Assembly: GCA_963787135.1 (NCBI GenBank)
Contig: CAWBBW010000007.1
Coordinates: 62,001 to 126,000 of the forward strand
Origin: Roseiarcus sp963787135
GTDB taxonomy: Bacteria > Pseudomonadota > Alphaproteobacteria > Rhizobiales > Beijerinckiaceae
Reading direction: 5' to 3'
DNA length: 64,000 nt
The translations under genes were made by a program, and so were the position numbers. The notes beneath the pieces were generated by a model. The model was not told the DNA's origin and ran no database searches. It saw nothing but the letters and a program-made list of their open reading frames with translations. Position 1 is the first letter of the stretch. Each line of letters opens with the position of its first letter. This document shows, piece by piece, positions 17,420 to 27,400 of the stretch.

Positions 17420-17597
17420 CGTGGCTACCGCCGCAATTGTCGTTGGAATTTGAAGGTCGCGCAATCTCCAGCGTGTGAAGCAAACGAGAATCGGGGTTAC
17501 CGCGCGGCGACGGAGATAACGCCATGCCGCGCCCGCTTGATTACCTCAAGGGAAAGATCATCATATCGACGGCGTCTCGCGGCGATGTGAGGTGGGA

Positions 17598-19637
17598 ATG
17601 ACTGCGGCCGAGCCAACGATCGGCAGGTCCGGCGGCGCGTCGCTGGTTGAGAGGTTGCGCGCCGCGACGCCAGCGCTCCTTTTCGGCCTGAGGCTTTGGG
17701 CGTCCGTCTGTCTCTCGTTTTATGTCGCCTTCGCCCTCGAGCTCGGCGAACCCTCATGGTCGGCGACGACCGCCGCGCTCGTCTGCCAGCCGGTTCTCGG
17801 GGCGTCGCTGCGCAAGGCCTCGTTCCGACTGATCGGAACCGTCATCGGAGCGATTGGCATCGTGATTCTTGCCGCCTTATTCCGTCAAGACCGGGAGGGG
17901 TTTCTCGTCGGACTTGCGCTCTGGTGCGCGGCGAGCGCCTTTGTCGCCACCCTCCTGCGTAACTTCGCCGCCTATGCCGCGGCGCTTGCCGGCTTCACTG
18001 CGGCGATCCTTGCGAGCGACGTTCTCGGACCGGTTGGAACCGGAAGCGGCGATGTCGTGATCCTGGCCTTCAATCGCGCCCTCGAGATTTGCATCGGCAT
18101 TCTCTCAGCGGGCGTCGTGCTGGCCTTGACCGATCTCGGCCAAGCGCGGCGTAGACTTGCGGCGGAGTTTGCTGCGCTGACGACGGCGATCATGAATGGG
18201 TTCACCGATTGTTTCCTGATCGCGAGCTCGAGTTTCGATCAGTTCCAGCCGCTTCGACGCGATCTCTTGCGGCGCATCATTGCGCTCGATCCGATGATCG
18301 ACGCCGCGATTGGCGAGGCGTCCGACCTGCGCTATCGTTCGGCGGTCCTGCAGCGGGCCGTGTCGGGCCTCCTGGAGACGATGTCAGTCTGGCGCATGGC
18401 TGCGTTTGAGATCGCGCGTAACGACAATGCGGCGGGGAGACGCGGCGCTCAGGCCGTTTACGACGTACTGCCGCGCGGCCGGCCCTCGTCGGACGCGTCG
18501 AGCGGGGCAAAAAAACCGGCGGAGTTGCGTGAGGCCTGCTGCGCAGCGGCGCGCGCCCTCGTCCGCTGCAATGCCGAGACGCCGGCCCAGAGGCTTTTGG
18601 CGGATAGCGCGGCCCTGGGCATGCTCGGCTTGGCGCGCGCGCTGAACGGGCTCACCGGCGTGGTCGATCCGGGCGACATGATCCCCGTCAGGGGAAGGGC
18701 GCGATTGCACGTCGCCGACTGGCTGCCCCCCTCGATCAACGCACTGCGCGCTTTTCTGTCGGTCGGGGCGATATCGCTTTTCTGGATCGCAAGCGCGTGG
18801 CCGAGCGGGGTGCTGGCGATCACATTCTGTGCGGTGATCGTCATCCTCCTGCCGTTGCAGGGAGACCTCGCCTATTCCGCGTCGATGACGTTTCTGAAAG
18901 GATGCGTGCTCGCCGCGGGCGTCGCGGCCATCCTGGTGTTTGGAATCCTTCCGAAAGTTGTGAGTTTCCCCAGTCTGTGCCTCGCGTTGGGACTGGCGCT
19001 AGTGCCGCTCGGATTCCTGCTCGCCCGAGCGAAGAACCCTCTCTTTTACTTCGCCGCGAGCGTCAACTTCCTGCCGATGCTCTCGATCACGAATGGGATC
19101 ACCTATGACGCCGCGCAGTTTTGGAACAATGCGATCGCGATCCTTGCCGGCATCGCTTTTGGGGCGGTCGCGATGCGCATTCTTCCCCCGCTGTCGCCGG
19201 CGGTCCGGACCAGCCGACTGCTCGCCCTGACGCTCGTCGACCTGAGGCGGCTTGCGAAGCGATCCCGGCCGCGAAGGCGGGACGACGACTGGGAAAGCCG
19301 CGGCGTCGCCCGTTTGCTGGCGATGCCGGAGCAAGCGAAGCCTGTCGAACGGGCGATGCTCGTCGCCGCGGTCGCCGTCGGAAAAGAGATCATGCGGCTG
19401 CGCCGCGCCTCGCCTCGGTTGGTCCCGGGCGCGGCTGTGGACGCGGCGCTCCAGGCGCTGGCCGAAGGTCGAAGCGGCGAGGCGATCGAGCGCCTCGAGG
19501 ACATTGACCGCCTGGTCGCGGCCCTCCCCAAAGCTGGGTCTGCGGGCCGCATCGTGCTTCGTCTCCGCGCCGGCATCCTGGCGATTTCCGGCCAGCTTAC
19601 CGAATTCGCCCCCTATTTCGACGACAGGCTCGTCTAA
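17598..19637 (+). CDS. FUSC family aromatic-acid-type exporter protein (AaeB/YccS-like)
   Basis: A 679-residue inner membrane protein. ATG at 17598 has GAGGTG upstream. Hydrophobic segments cluster near residues 20-170 and again near 380-520, separated and followed by soluble parts: the two-module layout of FUSC proteins. The N-terminal EPSWSATTAALVCQPVLGASL motif is typical. The next genes encode a DUF1656 protein and an HlyD-like adaptor, the usual partners, so it most likely exports aromatic acids or other small toxic compounds. Confidence 0.92.
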   Translation: MTAAEPTIGRSGGASLVERLRAATPALLFGLRLWASVCLSFYVAFALELGEPSWSATTAALVCQPVLGASLRKASFRLIGTVIGAIGIVILAALFRQDREGFLVGLALWCAASAFVATLLRNFAAYAAALAGFTAAILASDVLGPVGTGSGDVVILAFNRALEICIGILSAGVVLALTDLGQARRRLAAEFAALTTAIMNGFTDCFLIASSSFDQFQPLRRDLLRRIIALDPMIDAAIGEASDLRYRSAVLQRAVSGLLETMSVWRMAAFEIARNDNAAGRRGAQAVYDVLPRGRPSSDASSGAKKPAELREACCAAARALVRCNAETPAQRLLADSAALGMLGLARALNGLTGVVDPGDMIPVRGRARLHVADWLPPSINALRAFLSVGAISLFWIASAWPSGVLAITFCAVIVILLPLQGDLAYSASMTFLKGCVLAAGVAAILVFGILPKVVSFPSLCLALGLALVPLGFLLARAKNPLFYFAASVNFLPMLSITNGITYDAAQFWNNAIAILAGIAFGAVAMRILPPLSPAVRTSRLLALTLVDLRRLAKRSRPRRRDDDWESRGVARLLAMPEQAKPVERAMLVAAVAVGKEIMRLRRASPRLVPGAAVDAALQALAEGRSGEAIERLEDIDRLVAALPKAGSAGRIVLRLRAGILAISGQLTEFAPYFDDRLV

Positions 19638-19849
19638 TGAGGTTTAACGAGATCAACCTGTTCGGACTTTACGTCGCGCCGATTGCGCTGATTATGGCGA
19701 TCGCCTGGGTGGCCTATCTCGTCGTCAGGCGAACGAGCGACCGCTTTGGCCTCATGCAACGCGTTTGGCATCCGGCTCTTTTCGAGCTTTCGCTCTATGT
19801 TATTATCGTCTCCTCGATCATCCTCATGATTGCGCGCTGGAGCCGCTGA
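19637..19849 (+). CDS. DUF1656 small membrane protein
   Basis: A 70-residue protein with two membrane segments (residues 8-28 and 47-66). The start overlaps the FUSC stop (TAATG) and its stop overlaps the next start (TGATG). DUF1656 proteins always accompany FUSC and HlyD components of this exporter type. Confidence 0.92.
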   Translation: MRFNEINLFGLYVAPIALIMAIAWVAYLVVRRTSDRFGLMQRVWHPALFELSLYVIIVSSIILMIARWSR

Positions 19850-21510
19850 TGTCCGGCGTCGAGCAGAAGGCCAACGACGCCAAGACCGTGCCGGGGATCG
19901 AGCGCGGCTCGGTCCTGTCGTCCCTCCGCGTCTTGCCCGTTCTCGCCACGGTGGCGGCGGTCGCGCTTGCGGCCGTGCTCGGCTATCAGGCCTGGCAATA
20001 TTACATGGGCTCGCCATGGACGCGCGACGGCACGGTCCGCGCCTATGTGGTGAAAGTCGCCCCTCAGGTCGCCGGCGAGATTGTGCGACTGCCAATCGCC
20101 GACAATCAGTTCGTCCACAAGGGCGATCTTCTGATGCTGATCGACCCGAGGAACTATTCCATCGCCGTGCGGCAGGCGCAGGCGGCGGTTGAGCAGGCGC
20201 GAGCGGTCGCCGAAAACGCGAACGCCGAAATGACGCGACGGTTGAAGCTCAATGACCTCGCTGTCACCATGGAGGAACGGCAGACCTACGTCAGCCAGGC
20301 GGCCAACGCCGAGGCGTCCTACCAGTCGGCGCTCGCGAACCTCGACCAGGCGCGCCTCAATTTCCAGCGCACGCACGTGCGCTCTCCCGTCAACGGCTAT
20401 GTCACGAATCTATCCGCCCAACTCGGGAACTATGCTGACGTGGGAGCTCTTCAGCTTTCGATCGTCAACTCCAACTCGTTCTGGGTCGACGCCTATTTCG
20501 AGGAGACCGCCCTTGGCCGGATCCACGAAGGCGACGCCGCGACGATCAAGCTCATGGGCTACAGCCCCCTGCTGCGCGGCAGAGTTCAAGGGCTCGCGCG
20601 CGGCATCAATGTCCCGAACGCGCAGGCCGACGCCTCCGGGCTCGCCTCGGTCAACCCGATCTTCACCTTCGTGCGCCTCGCCCAGCGTGTGCCCGTGCGC
20701 ATTCACATCGATGAGGTTCCGGAGGGCGCGCAGCTTGTCGCTGGCCTGACAGCCACGGTCCAGATCGAACCCCACACGGCGCCCTCCGTCCCGGGCCCTG
20801 CGCCCGCCTCCCAGCCCGTGACCAAGGCGGAGCCTGAGCCCGCTCCGTCGCAGGTCGCCGGGCACGCGGCGTCGCAACCTGCGCCGGTGACGATGGCTCC
20901 TGCGCAAACCCCCGCCCGCGCGCCAGACGAGGCCGCTGAACCGCAAACCGCAGCGCAGGCACAGCAGAACGTGGCGCCGCCCGCGGCGGCCGATGAGGGC
21001 GCTAACGGACTGGCAGTCTCCGCCCCGCCCTCCGCGCAGGCGTCAGCCGCGGCGGCTGCGGCGTCCGCCGACCTCAAGACGCTCGAACAACAGATCGCGT
21101 CCAACCCCCCCTCGGGGATCGCCTCCCCGCCGACCGCCACCAACCGCCCAGGCAACTCGAGCGCGGACATGATGCCGCCCAGCGAATACCTCGGGCAAAC
21201 CATCGACCTTTTCGGCAGTGGAGGCGCGGCGCCCGAGCCGAGGCGCCGATCCCCTGAAGTCGATACGCCGGCGCGCCCGTTCCAGGCGGCATTACGGGGA
21301 ACCATAGAAGGCGCGGTCAAAAATTCGGCGAGCAGCGGAGGATATCGCGAGGGCGAGAAACGCCGTCGCAAAAAGGGGCGGCGCGAGCCACTCCCTTTGA
21401 CCTGTGCGCCGAGGAAGGTTCGCTCAGCGCTTGTAGGCATCTTCGGCCGGCCAGCAGCAGAAAGATCATGGGAATGTGACCTGGATCACTGCGGAGGGCG
21501 GCGGCGATGA
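19849..21510 (+). CDS. HlyD/EmrA-type periplasmic adaptor subunit with long C-terminal tail
   Basis: 553 residues. A membrane anchor lies near residues 30-50, then SPWTRDGTVRAYVVKVAPQV and the barrel-sandwich motif, a short helical hairpin, and the second half (HVRSPVNGYVTNLSAQLGNYA). The adaptor ends near residue 310 (TVQIEPH), which is the usual family length. About 240 further residues are Pro/Ala-rich and then basic, with no similarity I recognise; the very end (after GYREGEKRRRKK) may be out of frame. Connects the FUSC pump to an outer membrane channel. Confidence 0.88.
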   Translation: MSGVEQKANDAKTVPGIERGSVLSSLRVLPVLATVAAVALAAVLGYQAWQYYMGSPWTRDGTVRAYVVKVAPQVAGEIVRLPIADNQFVHKGDLLMLIDPRNYSIAVRQAQAAVEQARAVAENANAEMTRRLKLNDLAVTMEERQTYVSQAANAEASYQSALANLDQARLNFQRTHVRSPVNGYVTNLSAQLGNYADVGALQLSIVNSNSFWVDAYFEETALGRIHEGDAATIKLMGYSPLLRGRVQGLARGINVPNAQADASGLASVNPIFTFVRLAQRVPVRIHIDEVPEGAQLVAGLTATVQIEPHTAPSVPGPAPASQPVTKAEPEPAPSQVAGHAASQPAPVTMAPAQTPARAPDEAAEPQTAAQAQQNVAPPAAADEGANGLAVSAPPSAQASAAAAAASADLKTLEQQIASNPPSGIASPPTATNRPGNSSADMMPPSEYLGQTIDLFGSGGAAPEPRRRSPEVDTPARPFQAALRGTIEGAVKNSASSGGYREGEKRRRKKGRREPLPLTCAPRKVRSALVGIFGRPAAERSWECDLDHCGGRRR

Positions 21511-22544
21511 TATCGTCAAAACCGGAATTTCTGGGTAATGCCATGTCTGACGACTCCATGAAATCCAAAACGGAACCGTCGGTCGACGTCGCCTATGCAC
21601 TCACGACCCGCCTAACGGAACTTGAAGCGAAGGTCGAGACCGACAAAAACTCGATTTGGGGGAAAGCCGGGGCTGTGGCCGGCGTTTTCGGATTAATTCT
21701 TTCCATCATCAATGGGGCTTTCACATTGGTTGACCAGCTGATCTGGAAGCCCGACGAAGAAAAAATCGGAGAATATAACGCGTTCAAGGGGGATGTTCGG
21801 TCGCTTATTTCGATCGACGAGGATTTGCTGAAGCAGCAAACCAACAACACGATGGCGTTGGCGTACGCCAACCAGAAGAAGCAGTCGGTCTTGCAAGACG
21901 TGAACCGCTTGCTCCGGCTCCTCGGAACCTCGGCCACCCTTAAGGACGGAAGATATTTTATCGGCTCATATGATTACAATATTCTCAGTCAGGCCTCTTA
22001 CCAGGGCGGAAATGTCGAGGCCGCGCTGCGTTTCTCCAAGGACGCCGTCCAAGCGGCCGATAACACGCACACGCGAAGCGAGGCCTTGCGGACCCAGGCA
22101 TTTATGATCATGCAGGTCCGCGGGGCTTCCGGTCTTGCCGAGGCCGAGCGGGCTTTGGACGATGCCGAGAGCGACCTGAATACGGCCACGAACGCCGAGA
22201 TGCCAAACTATGCGGTCGCGTTTGATCGTGCGTCGCTCTACGTGACAAGGTTCGGATTTGATTTGGCTTTAGGAAAATGCACAGACGCTGCAGAGCAGGC
22301 AAAAAAGGCGCTGTCCATCGTATCCTACCAAGATGACGCTGCCCTGCGCGCGGCCTATCAAGGGACCGCAGCACAGTTGAACACGGCTTTTCAGATGCAA
22401 TCCCAGAGCTGCCCGATCTCCTTACTCGCATCGACAATCCCAAATTTGCTCGGCTCGTCGGCGGCTCAACCGAGCGGCCCATCCCCTAGCCTCGGCCCCT
22501 CGGCCTTCCCGCCGCCCGCCGGGTCCTTCCCGAAAGCAAAGTGA
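21507..22544 (+). CDS. Membrane protein of unknown function with TPR-like helices
   Basis: 345 residues from ATG at 21507 (overlapping the previous stop) or 333 from ATG at 21543. One membrane segment near residues 50-72 (AVAGVFGLILSIINGAFTLV), a charged coiled-coil region before and after it, then helical repeats rich in Ala that resemble TPRs (YQGGNVEAALRFSKDAVQAA). The C-terminus is Pro/Ser-rich. Codon use is less biased than in the flanking core genes, so it may be acquired. No function known. Confidence 0.65.
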   Translation: MISSKPEFLGNAMSDDSMKSKTEPSVDVAYALTTRLTELEAKVETDKNSIWGKAGAVAGVFGLILSIINGAFTLVDQLIWKPDEEKIGEYNAFKGDVRSLISIDEDLLKQQTNNTMALAYANQKKQSVLQDVNRLLRLLGTSATLKDGRYFIGSYDYNILSQASYQGGNVEAALRFSKDAVQAADNTHTRSEALRTQAFMIMQVRGASGLAEAERALDDAESDLNTATNAEMPNYAVAFDRASLYVTRFGFDLALGKCTDAAEQAKKALSIVSYQDDAALRAAYQGTAAQLNTAFQMQSQSCPISLLASTIPNLLGSSAAQPSGPSPSLGPSAFPPPAGSFPKAK

Positions 22545-22599
22545 CATCCTTGCCCGCGTCGACCTTGCGGGCCGGCCGGCATCGCCCGCCGCCCAAAGC

Positions 22600-22624
22600 A
22601 AAAAGGGCGGCCGAAGCCGCCCTT
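22600..22624 (-). terminator. Intrinsic terminator of the rplM-rpsI operon
   Basis: On the minus strand: stem of nine bases (AAGGGCGGC and its complement) with loop TTCG, followed by TTTTT. It starts 25 bases after the rpsI stop. The plus side has only two T, so it acts mainly for rpsI, but the hairpin may also help end the convergent gene. Confidence 0.85.
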
Positions 22625-22649
22625 CCAACGTTGGAAAACGGAAGCCCGC

Positions 22650-23132
22650 TCAGCGCTTCGAGAACTGGAAGCTCGCGCGGGCCTTCCTGTGGCCGTACTT
22701 CTTGCGCTCGACGACGCGCGAGTCGCGGGTGAGGAACCCTTCCTTCTTCAGGACCGGGCGCAAATCGGGCTCAAAGTAGGTCAGCGCCTTGGCAAGGCCG
22801 TGGCGCACCGCACCGGCTTGTCCGGAAAGGCCGCCCCCGGTCACCGTCACCGTGAGGTCGTATTGGGTGATGCGGTTCACGACGACGAGCGGCTGGCTCA
22901 AGATCATGCGCAATACGGGCCGAGCGAAATAGACGTCGAGCGGCTTGCCGTTGACGGTCGCCTGGCCCCTGCCCGGCTTGATCCAGACGCGGGCGACGGC
23001 GTTCTTGCGCTTGCCCGTGGCGTAGGCGCGTCCTTGCCTGTCGAGCTTCTGGACATGAACGGGGGCCTCAGTAACGGCCGGAGCGGCGGCGGAGGTCTTC
23101 AGGTCGGCGAGCGAAGAGAGGGTCTCGGCCAT
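22650..23132 (-). CDS. rpsI: 30S ribosomal protein S9
   Basis: 160 residues from ATG at 23132. The N-terminal 30 residues (ALA-rich) are an extension typical of alphaproteobacteria. Conserved S9 parts follow: YATGKRKNAVARVWIKPG, TVTGGGLSGQAGAVRHGLAK, and the C-terminal KKYGHRKARASFQFSKR that reaches into the ribosomal P site. Four bases downstream of rplM. Confidence 0.98.
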   Translation of the reverse strand: MAETLSSLADLKTSAAAPAVTEAPVHVQKLDRQGRAYATGKRKNAVARVWIKPGRGQATVNGKPLDVYFARPVLRMILSQPLVVVNRITQYDLTVTVTGGGLSGQAGAVRHGLAKALTYFEPDLRPVLKKEGFLTRDSRVVERKKYGHRKARASFQFSKR

Positions 23133-23136
23133 GGAT

Positions 23137-23607
23137 TTACGCGCTCCGGCTGTTCTTGGGATTGAGTTTGGCGACGTCGAGCACGGTCGGCGACTGCGCG
23201 GCGTGCGGGTGGTCCGGCCCTTTATAGACGCGCAGGTTGCCGAGCTGCTTCCTGCCCAGCGGCCCGCGCGGCAGCATGCGCTCGACCGCCTTCTCGACGA
23301 TGCGCTCGGGGAACTTGCCCTCGAGAATCGACTTGGCCGAGCGCTCCTTGATGCCGCCGATATAGCCCGTGTAGTGGTAATAGACCTTCTGGTCGAGCTT
23401 GCGGCCGGTGAACACCACCTTCTCGGCATTGACGACGATCACATTGTCGCCGTCGTCGATATGCGGGGTGAAGCTGGGCTTGTGCTTGCCGCGCAGGCGC
23501 ATGGCGACGACGGTCGCGAGCCGCCCGACGACGAGGCCCTTGGCGTCGATGAGAAGCCACTTCTTCTCGACGTCCGCCGTTTTGGTCGAATGGGTTTTGC
23601 CGAACAT
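23137..23607 (-). CDS. rplM: 50S ribosomal protein L13
   Basis: 156 residues, slightly longer than E. coli L13. Motifs: WLLIDAKGLVVGRLAT, GDNVIVVNAEKV, the YYHYTGYIGGIKE block, and the RMLPRGPLGRKQL segment. First gene of the rplM-rpsI operon; in most Hyphomicrobiales argC follows rpsI directly, but here it is 11.4 kb away. Confidence 0.98.
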   Translation of the reverse strand: MFGKTHSTKTADVEKKWLLIDAKGLVVGRLATVVAMRLRGKHKPSFTPHIDDGDNVIVVNAEKVVFTGRKLDQKVYYHYTGYIGGIKERSAKSILEGKFPERIVEKAVERMLPRGPLGRKQLGNLRVYKGPDHPHAAQSPTVLDVAKLNPKNSRSA

Positions 23608-23713
23608 GATGGTTCCGTTATGCGTGCAGGAGGCGGGCTTGTGAGGGACGGCGCGCGAATTGTCAACGACAAATCGCGGGATTCGCCTGAAAAACTAGGC
23701 CTCTCCAACTCGC

Positions 23714-23727
23714 GGTATTATAATACC
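23714..23727. promoter_or_regulatory. AT-rich palindrome upstream of rplM
   Basis: GGTATTATAATACC is a perfect 14-base palindrome about 107 bases upstream of the rplM start. It contains TATAAT on either strand and so may be the -10 region of the rplM promoter; no good -35 hexamer is seen at the normal distance. Confidence 0.4.
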
Positions 23728-23740
23728 TCGCAACACTGAG

Positions 23741-23840
23741 TGTCATGCCCACGCACGCGGGCATCCAGAGGGCCCGCCAACGGCGCCATTTGCGAGGCAT
23801 ACTTGCGACGGCTGGATGGCCGCATTCGCGGGCATGACAT
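23741..23840. repeat. REP-like palindromic repeat pair
   Basis: TGTCATGCCC (23741-23750) is mirrored by GGGCATGACA (23830-23839), and inside lie CGGGCATCCAG and CTGGATGGCCGCATTCGCGGG. Such CTGGAT...CGCGGGCATGAC sequences are common dispersed palindromes in alphaproteobacteria. It lies between the thioesterase gene and rplM. Confidence 0.7.
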
Positions 23841-23854
23841 CGAGGGCTGAGGCA

Positions 23855-24307
23855 TTATGAACCCGCATCGTCCCCCCGCGCCGGAATCGAATAGGTGCCG
23901 GTCGCATGGGCGACCATCGCCTCCTGTCCGGGCGAATAGAGCGCCACCTCCCCAACCGCCAGGCGCTTGCCCAGCTTGAAGAGCCTCGCCCTGCCGATGA
24001 GGTCCGCCGGTTCGGGTTTGCGCAGGAAGTTGATCGAGACATTGGTGGTGACCGCGAGTTTCACCCGGCCGATCTCGTGCAGGATCGCAACATAGAGCGC
24101 GAGGTCGCAAAGCGCGAACATCGAGGGTCCCGAGATCGTCCCGCCGGGCCTGAGGTGGTCGGGGTGGTAGTGGAGGCGCACGGAGGCGCTCATCGGCCCG
24201 ACCTCCTCGATAGCGTAATTGCCGCGTGACCAGACTTGCGGGAAGACCTCGATCAGATAGGCGCGCAGTTCGTCGAGCGTGAACGGGCGAGGCTTGGCGT
24301 GAGTCAT
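23855..24307 (-). CDS. PaaI-family hotdog thioesterase
   Basis: 150 residues from ATG at 24307 (MTHAKPRPF). Hotdog fold with the segment HLRPGGTISGPSMFALCDLALYVAIL around the central helix and NVSINFLRKPEPADLIG. Probably hydrolyses an acyl- or aryl-CoA ester. It precedes rplM on the same strand, separated by the REP-like repeat. Confidence 0.88.
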   Translation of the reverse strand: MTHAKPRPFTLDELRAYLIEVFPQVWSRGNYAIEEVGPMSASVRLHYHPDHLRPGGTISGPSMFALCDLALYVAILHEIGRVKLAVTTNVSINFLRKPEPADLIGRARLFKLGKRLAVGEVALYSPGQEAMVAHATGTYSIPARGDDAGS

Positions 24308-24492
24308 GAAGGGTCCGGCGGCGGGCATCGGAGGTTAGCGGGATGGCGCGGGAATGGTAAAGGGGGACGAAAACGTCCCTACCGCCGGATCTCGTCGACC
24401 TGTGTCGCCAAAACGCCCTGTTTGGGCCTTTTTCGCGGGGCCTAACTGACGGATTACGGGCTTTCCTGGCTCCTGTCCTTTTTTATGAGGCA

Positions 24493-27400
24493 TTGCTCCG
24501 TGAGCGCAGATGGACCGAGCGTTTCGCCGACGAAGCCGAACAACCTTTGGCGGGAGCGACCTTGAGGGAACGCGAGACGGCAGGCGAAGCCGCCCCACTG
24601 GTCGATCAAATCCTTGACGGCCTCGCGGAAGGTTTCTTCGCGCTCGATGCCGGCTGGCGCTTCACCGCCTTCAATCGCGCGGCCGAAGAGATGTTCGACA
24701 TGCGGCGCGACGACGTTCTCGGCAAGACGATCTGGGAGGTTTCGCCGACCACCGTCGGGACCGAATTCGAACGCCGCTACCGAAGGGTGATGGTCGACCG
24801 CGAAAAGCAGATTTTTGAGACTTATACGACGCGCCAGCCCAGTCGCTATCACGAAGTGCGGGCCTTTCCTCTCGGCGACGGGATTGGCGTCGCCTTCAGA
24901 GACGCGACCCAGCGCAAGGCGATCCTCGAGAGCCTCCGGCATCGGGAGATCGAACTCGCTCGCGTGCAGGAGATCGGCGGCGTCGGCGGCATGCGTGTCG
25001 ACGTGCGCGGCGGTTTCTCCGGTCACCGGTCGCCCGAGTATCTGCGGCTTCACGGCCTGCCGCCCGATGCCGCCATCGAGACCCACGAAGCCTGGTTGCA
25101 GCGCATTCATCCGGACGACCGCTCCCGTGCGGTCGACCATTTTTTCAAGACAGTCGCCAGCGACGCGACTGCCTACGCGTCCGAATATCGCATCGTGCGC
25201 CCAAACGACGGCGCGGTGCGCTGGATCCGGGCCGTCGCCGAGATCGAACGCGACGCAAAGGGCGAAGCGATCGCCCTCGTAGGGGCGCACATCGACATTA
25301 CCGACCGAAGGCTCGCGGAGAAGGAGGCGCTCGCGAGCGAAGAAAGACTGCGCGCCATCGCGGACGCGCTGCCGGTGCTTATCTCCTACGTCGACAGAGA
25401 CCAGGTTTTCCGGTTCGTCAACAAGACCTACGAGAGTTGGTTCGAACGGCCCCGCGACTCGATCCTCGGGCGCAAGGTGGACGAAGTGATGAGCCCCGCC
25501 ATGTACGAAGCGCGGCGGCCCTATCTGGAGCGGGCGCTTGCCGGCGAGGAGGTTTCCTACGAAGTCGACTTTGCACGTTCGACGGGGACCTTCGCGACGG
25601 AAGTTGTGCACGTTCCAGACCGAGATGGGTCCGGGCGCGTGCTCGGTGTCTATGTCGTCGTCACCGACATCACGCATCGAAAGCTCTCCGAGCGAAAGAT
25701 CGCCGAAAGCGAGGCGAGGTTCCGCGCGATCGCCAACAGCGCGCCGGCGCCGATCTGGGTGACCGCTCCGAACGGGACCCGGGAATTCGTCAATCAGGCC
25801 TATCTCGATTTTCTCGGGGTCGCTTATGAAGAGGCTCTGGTCTTCGATTGGCGAAAGGCGCTCCATCCCGACGATCTGCCGCGCATACTGGAGGAGCAGC
25901 GCGTCAAGGAAGCCTCGAGGCTGCCGTTCACGCTCGAAGCACGCTATCGCGGCGCCGAAGGGAGGTGGCGATGGCTGCGGTCGGAATCGCAGCCCAAATG
26001 GGGACCGGGGGGCGAACCTGTCGGTTTCATCGGGGTGGCGCTCGACGTCACCGAGGCCAAAGAAGCGCAAGAGCAGCTGACGCTGATCAACGAGACATTG
26101 GAACGGCGCGTTGCCGAACGCACCGCGCAGCTCGCCGCGAGCGAGGCTCTGGTTGAAACCTTCTTCCGGCACTCTCCGGAATGCCACGCGGTTCTGGTCG
26201 AGGATGGGGACAGCTTTACATACCAGGAGGTCAATCCGGCCACTCTTCGCCTCTACGGGATGACGAGGGACCAGGTCATCGGGCGCAGTCTCGAGGACGC
26301 TCTCGGACCCGAGGCCGGCGCCACGATCAACCGGCACCTCCGCGCGTGCCTTCGCACCGGCGGCACCTATCACTACGAGCGGGCGCAGGGCGACGAAACG
26401 ATCGAAGCGGTTGCGACCGCGGTCCCGAGCCGCGAGGGCGAAGCGCGGCGGGTCGTGGTCAGCGCGCGCGACATCACGGAACGGCGGCGTCTCGAGGAGC
26501 AGTTGCGTCAATCTCAGAAGATGGAGGCGCTGGGCCAGCTGACGGGGGGCGTCGCGCACGACTTCAACAACTTGCTCACCTTGATGCTGGGTGGGCTCGA
26601 CACCATCGACCGGCAGTCGGCGCAACTGGCGGATTCCCCGGCGAAGGCGCGGATCGAGCGAGCCAAGGACATGGCGCTTCAGGGGGTTCACCGCGCCCGC
26701 ACACTGACCGGGCGGCTGCTGGCGTTTTCACGCCGCCAGGCGCTCGCCCCGCAGGCCGTCAACGCCAACGCGCTGGTCAACGGAATCTGCGATCTCCTGC
26801 GCCACACGCTCGGCGAGCAGATTGCGCTGAAAACATTCCTGGCGGACGGGCTATGGCGCGCCTTTGTCGACCCCAATCAGCTCGAGAACGCGCTGATCAA
26901 TCTGGCGCTTAACGCCAGGGATGCGATGCCTCACGGCGGCGAGCTGATCATCGAAACCGCCAATCGCCGACTGGACGCCGCCACTGCCGCCCAACTGCCG
27001 GAACGTGTCGAGCCGGGCGACTACGTGATGATCGCCGCGATGGACACCGGAGCAGGCATGGACGAGAAAACGCGCCAGCGCGCGTTCGATCCGTTCTTCA
27101 CCACCAAGGAGGTCGGCAAGGGGACCGGTCTCGGGCTCAGCCAGGTATACGGCTTCTCCCGCCAGTCGGGCGGGTACGCCGAGATCGAGAGCGAGCCAGA
27201 CAGCGGCACGACGGTGAGAATCTATCTTCCGCGCCAGGCGACTGCGTATGCGGAACTTGGAGGCCGGGATCGGGCGGAGCCCGGGCGCGCCGGGGGGCGC
27301 GAGAGCGTCCTCGTCGTCGAGGACGACGACGCGGTTCGAGCCTACGCGATCGAGGCGCTGCAAGAGCTCGGGTACTCCGTCGTCGAGGCCTCGCGCGGCA

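Noticed and set aside
24454..26691. 745-codon open frame on the minus strand
   Set aside because: It lies opposite the multi-PAS kinase and only reflects the high-GC third positions. No start signal and no family motif.
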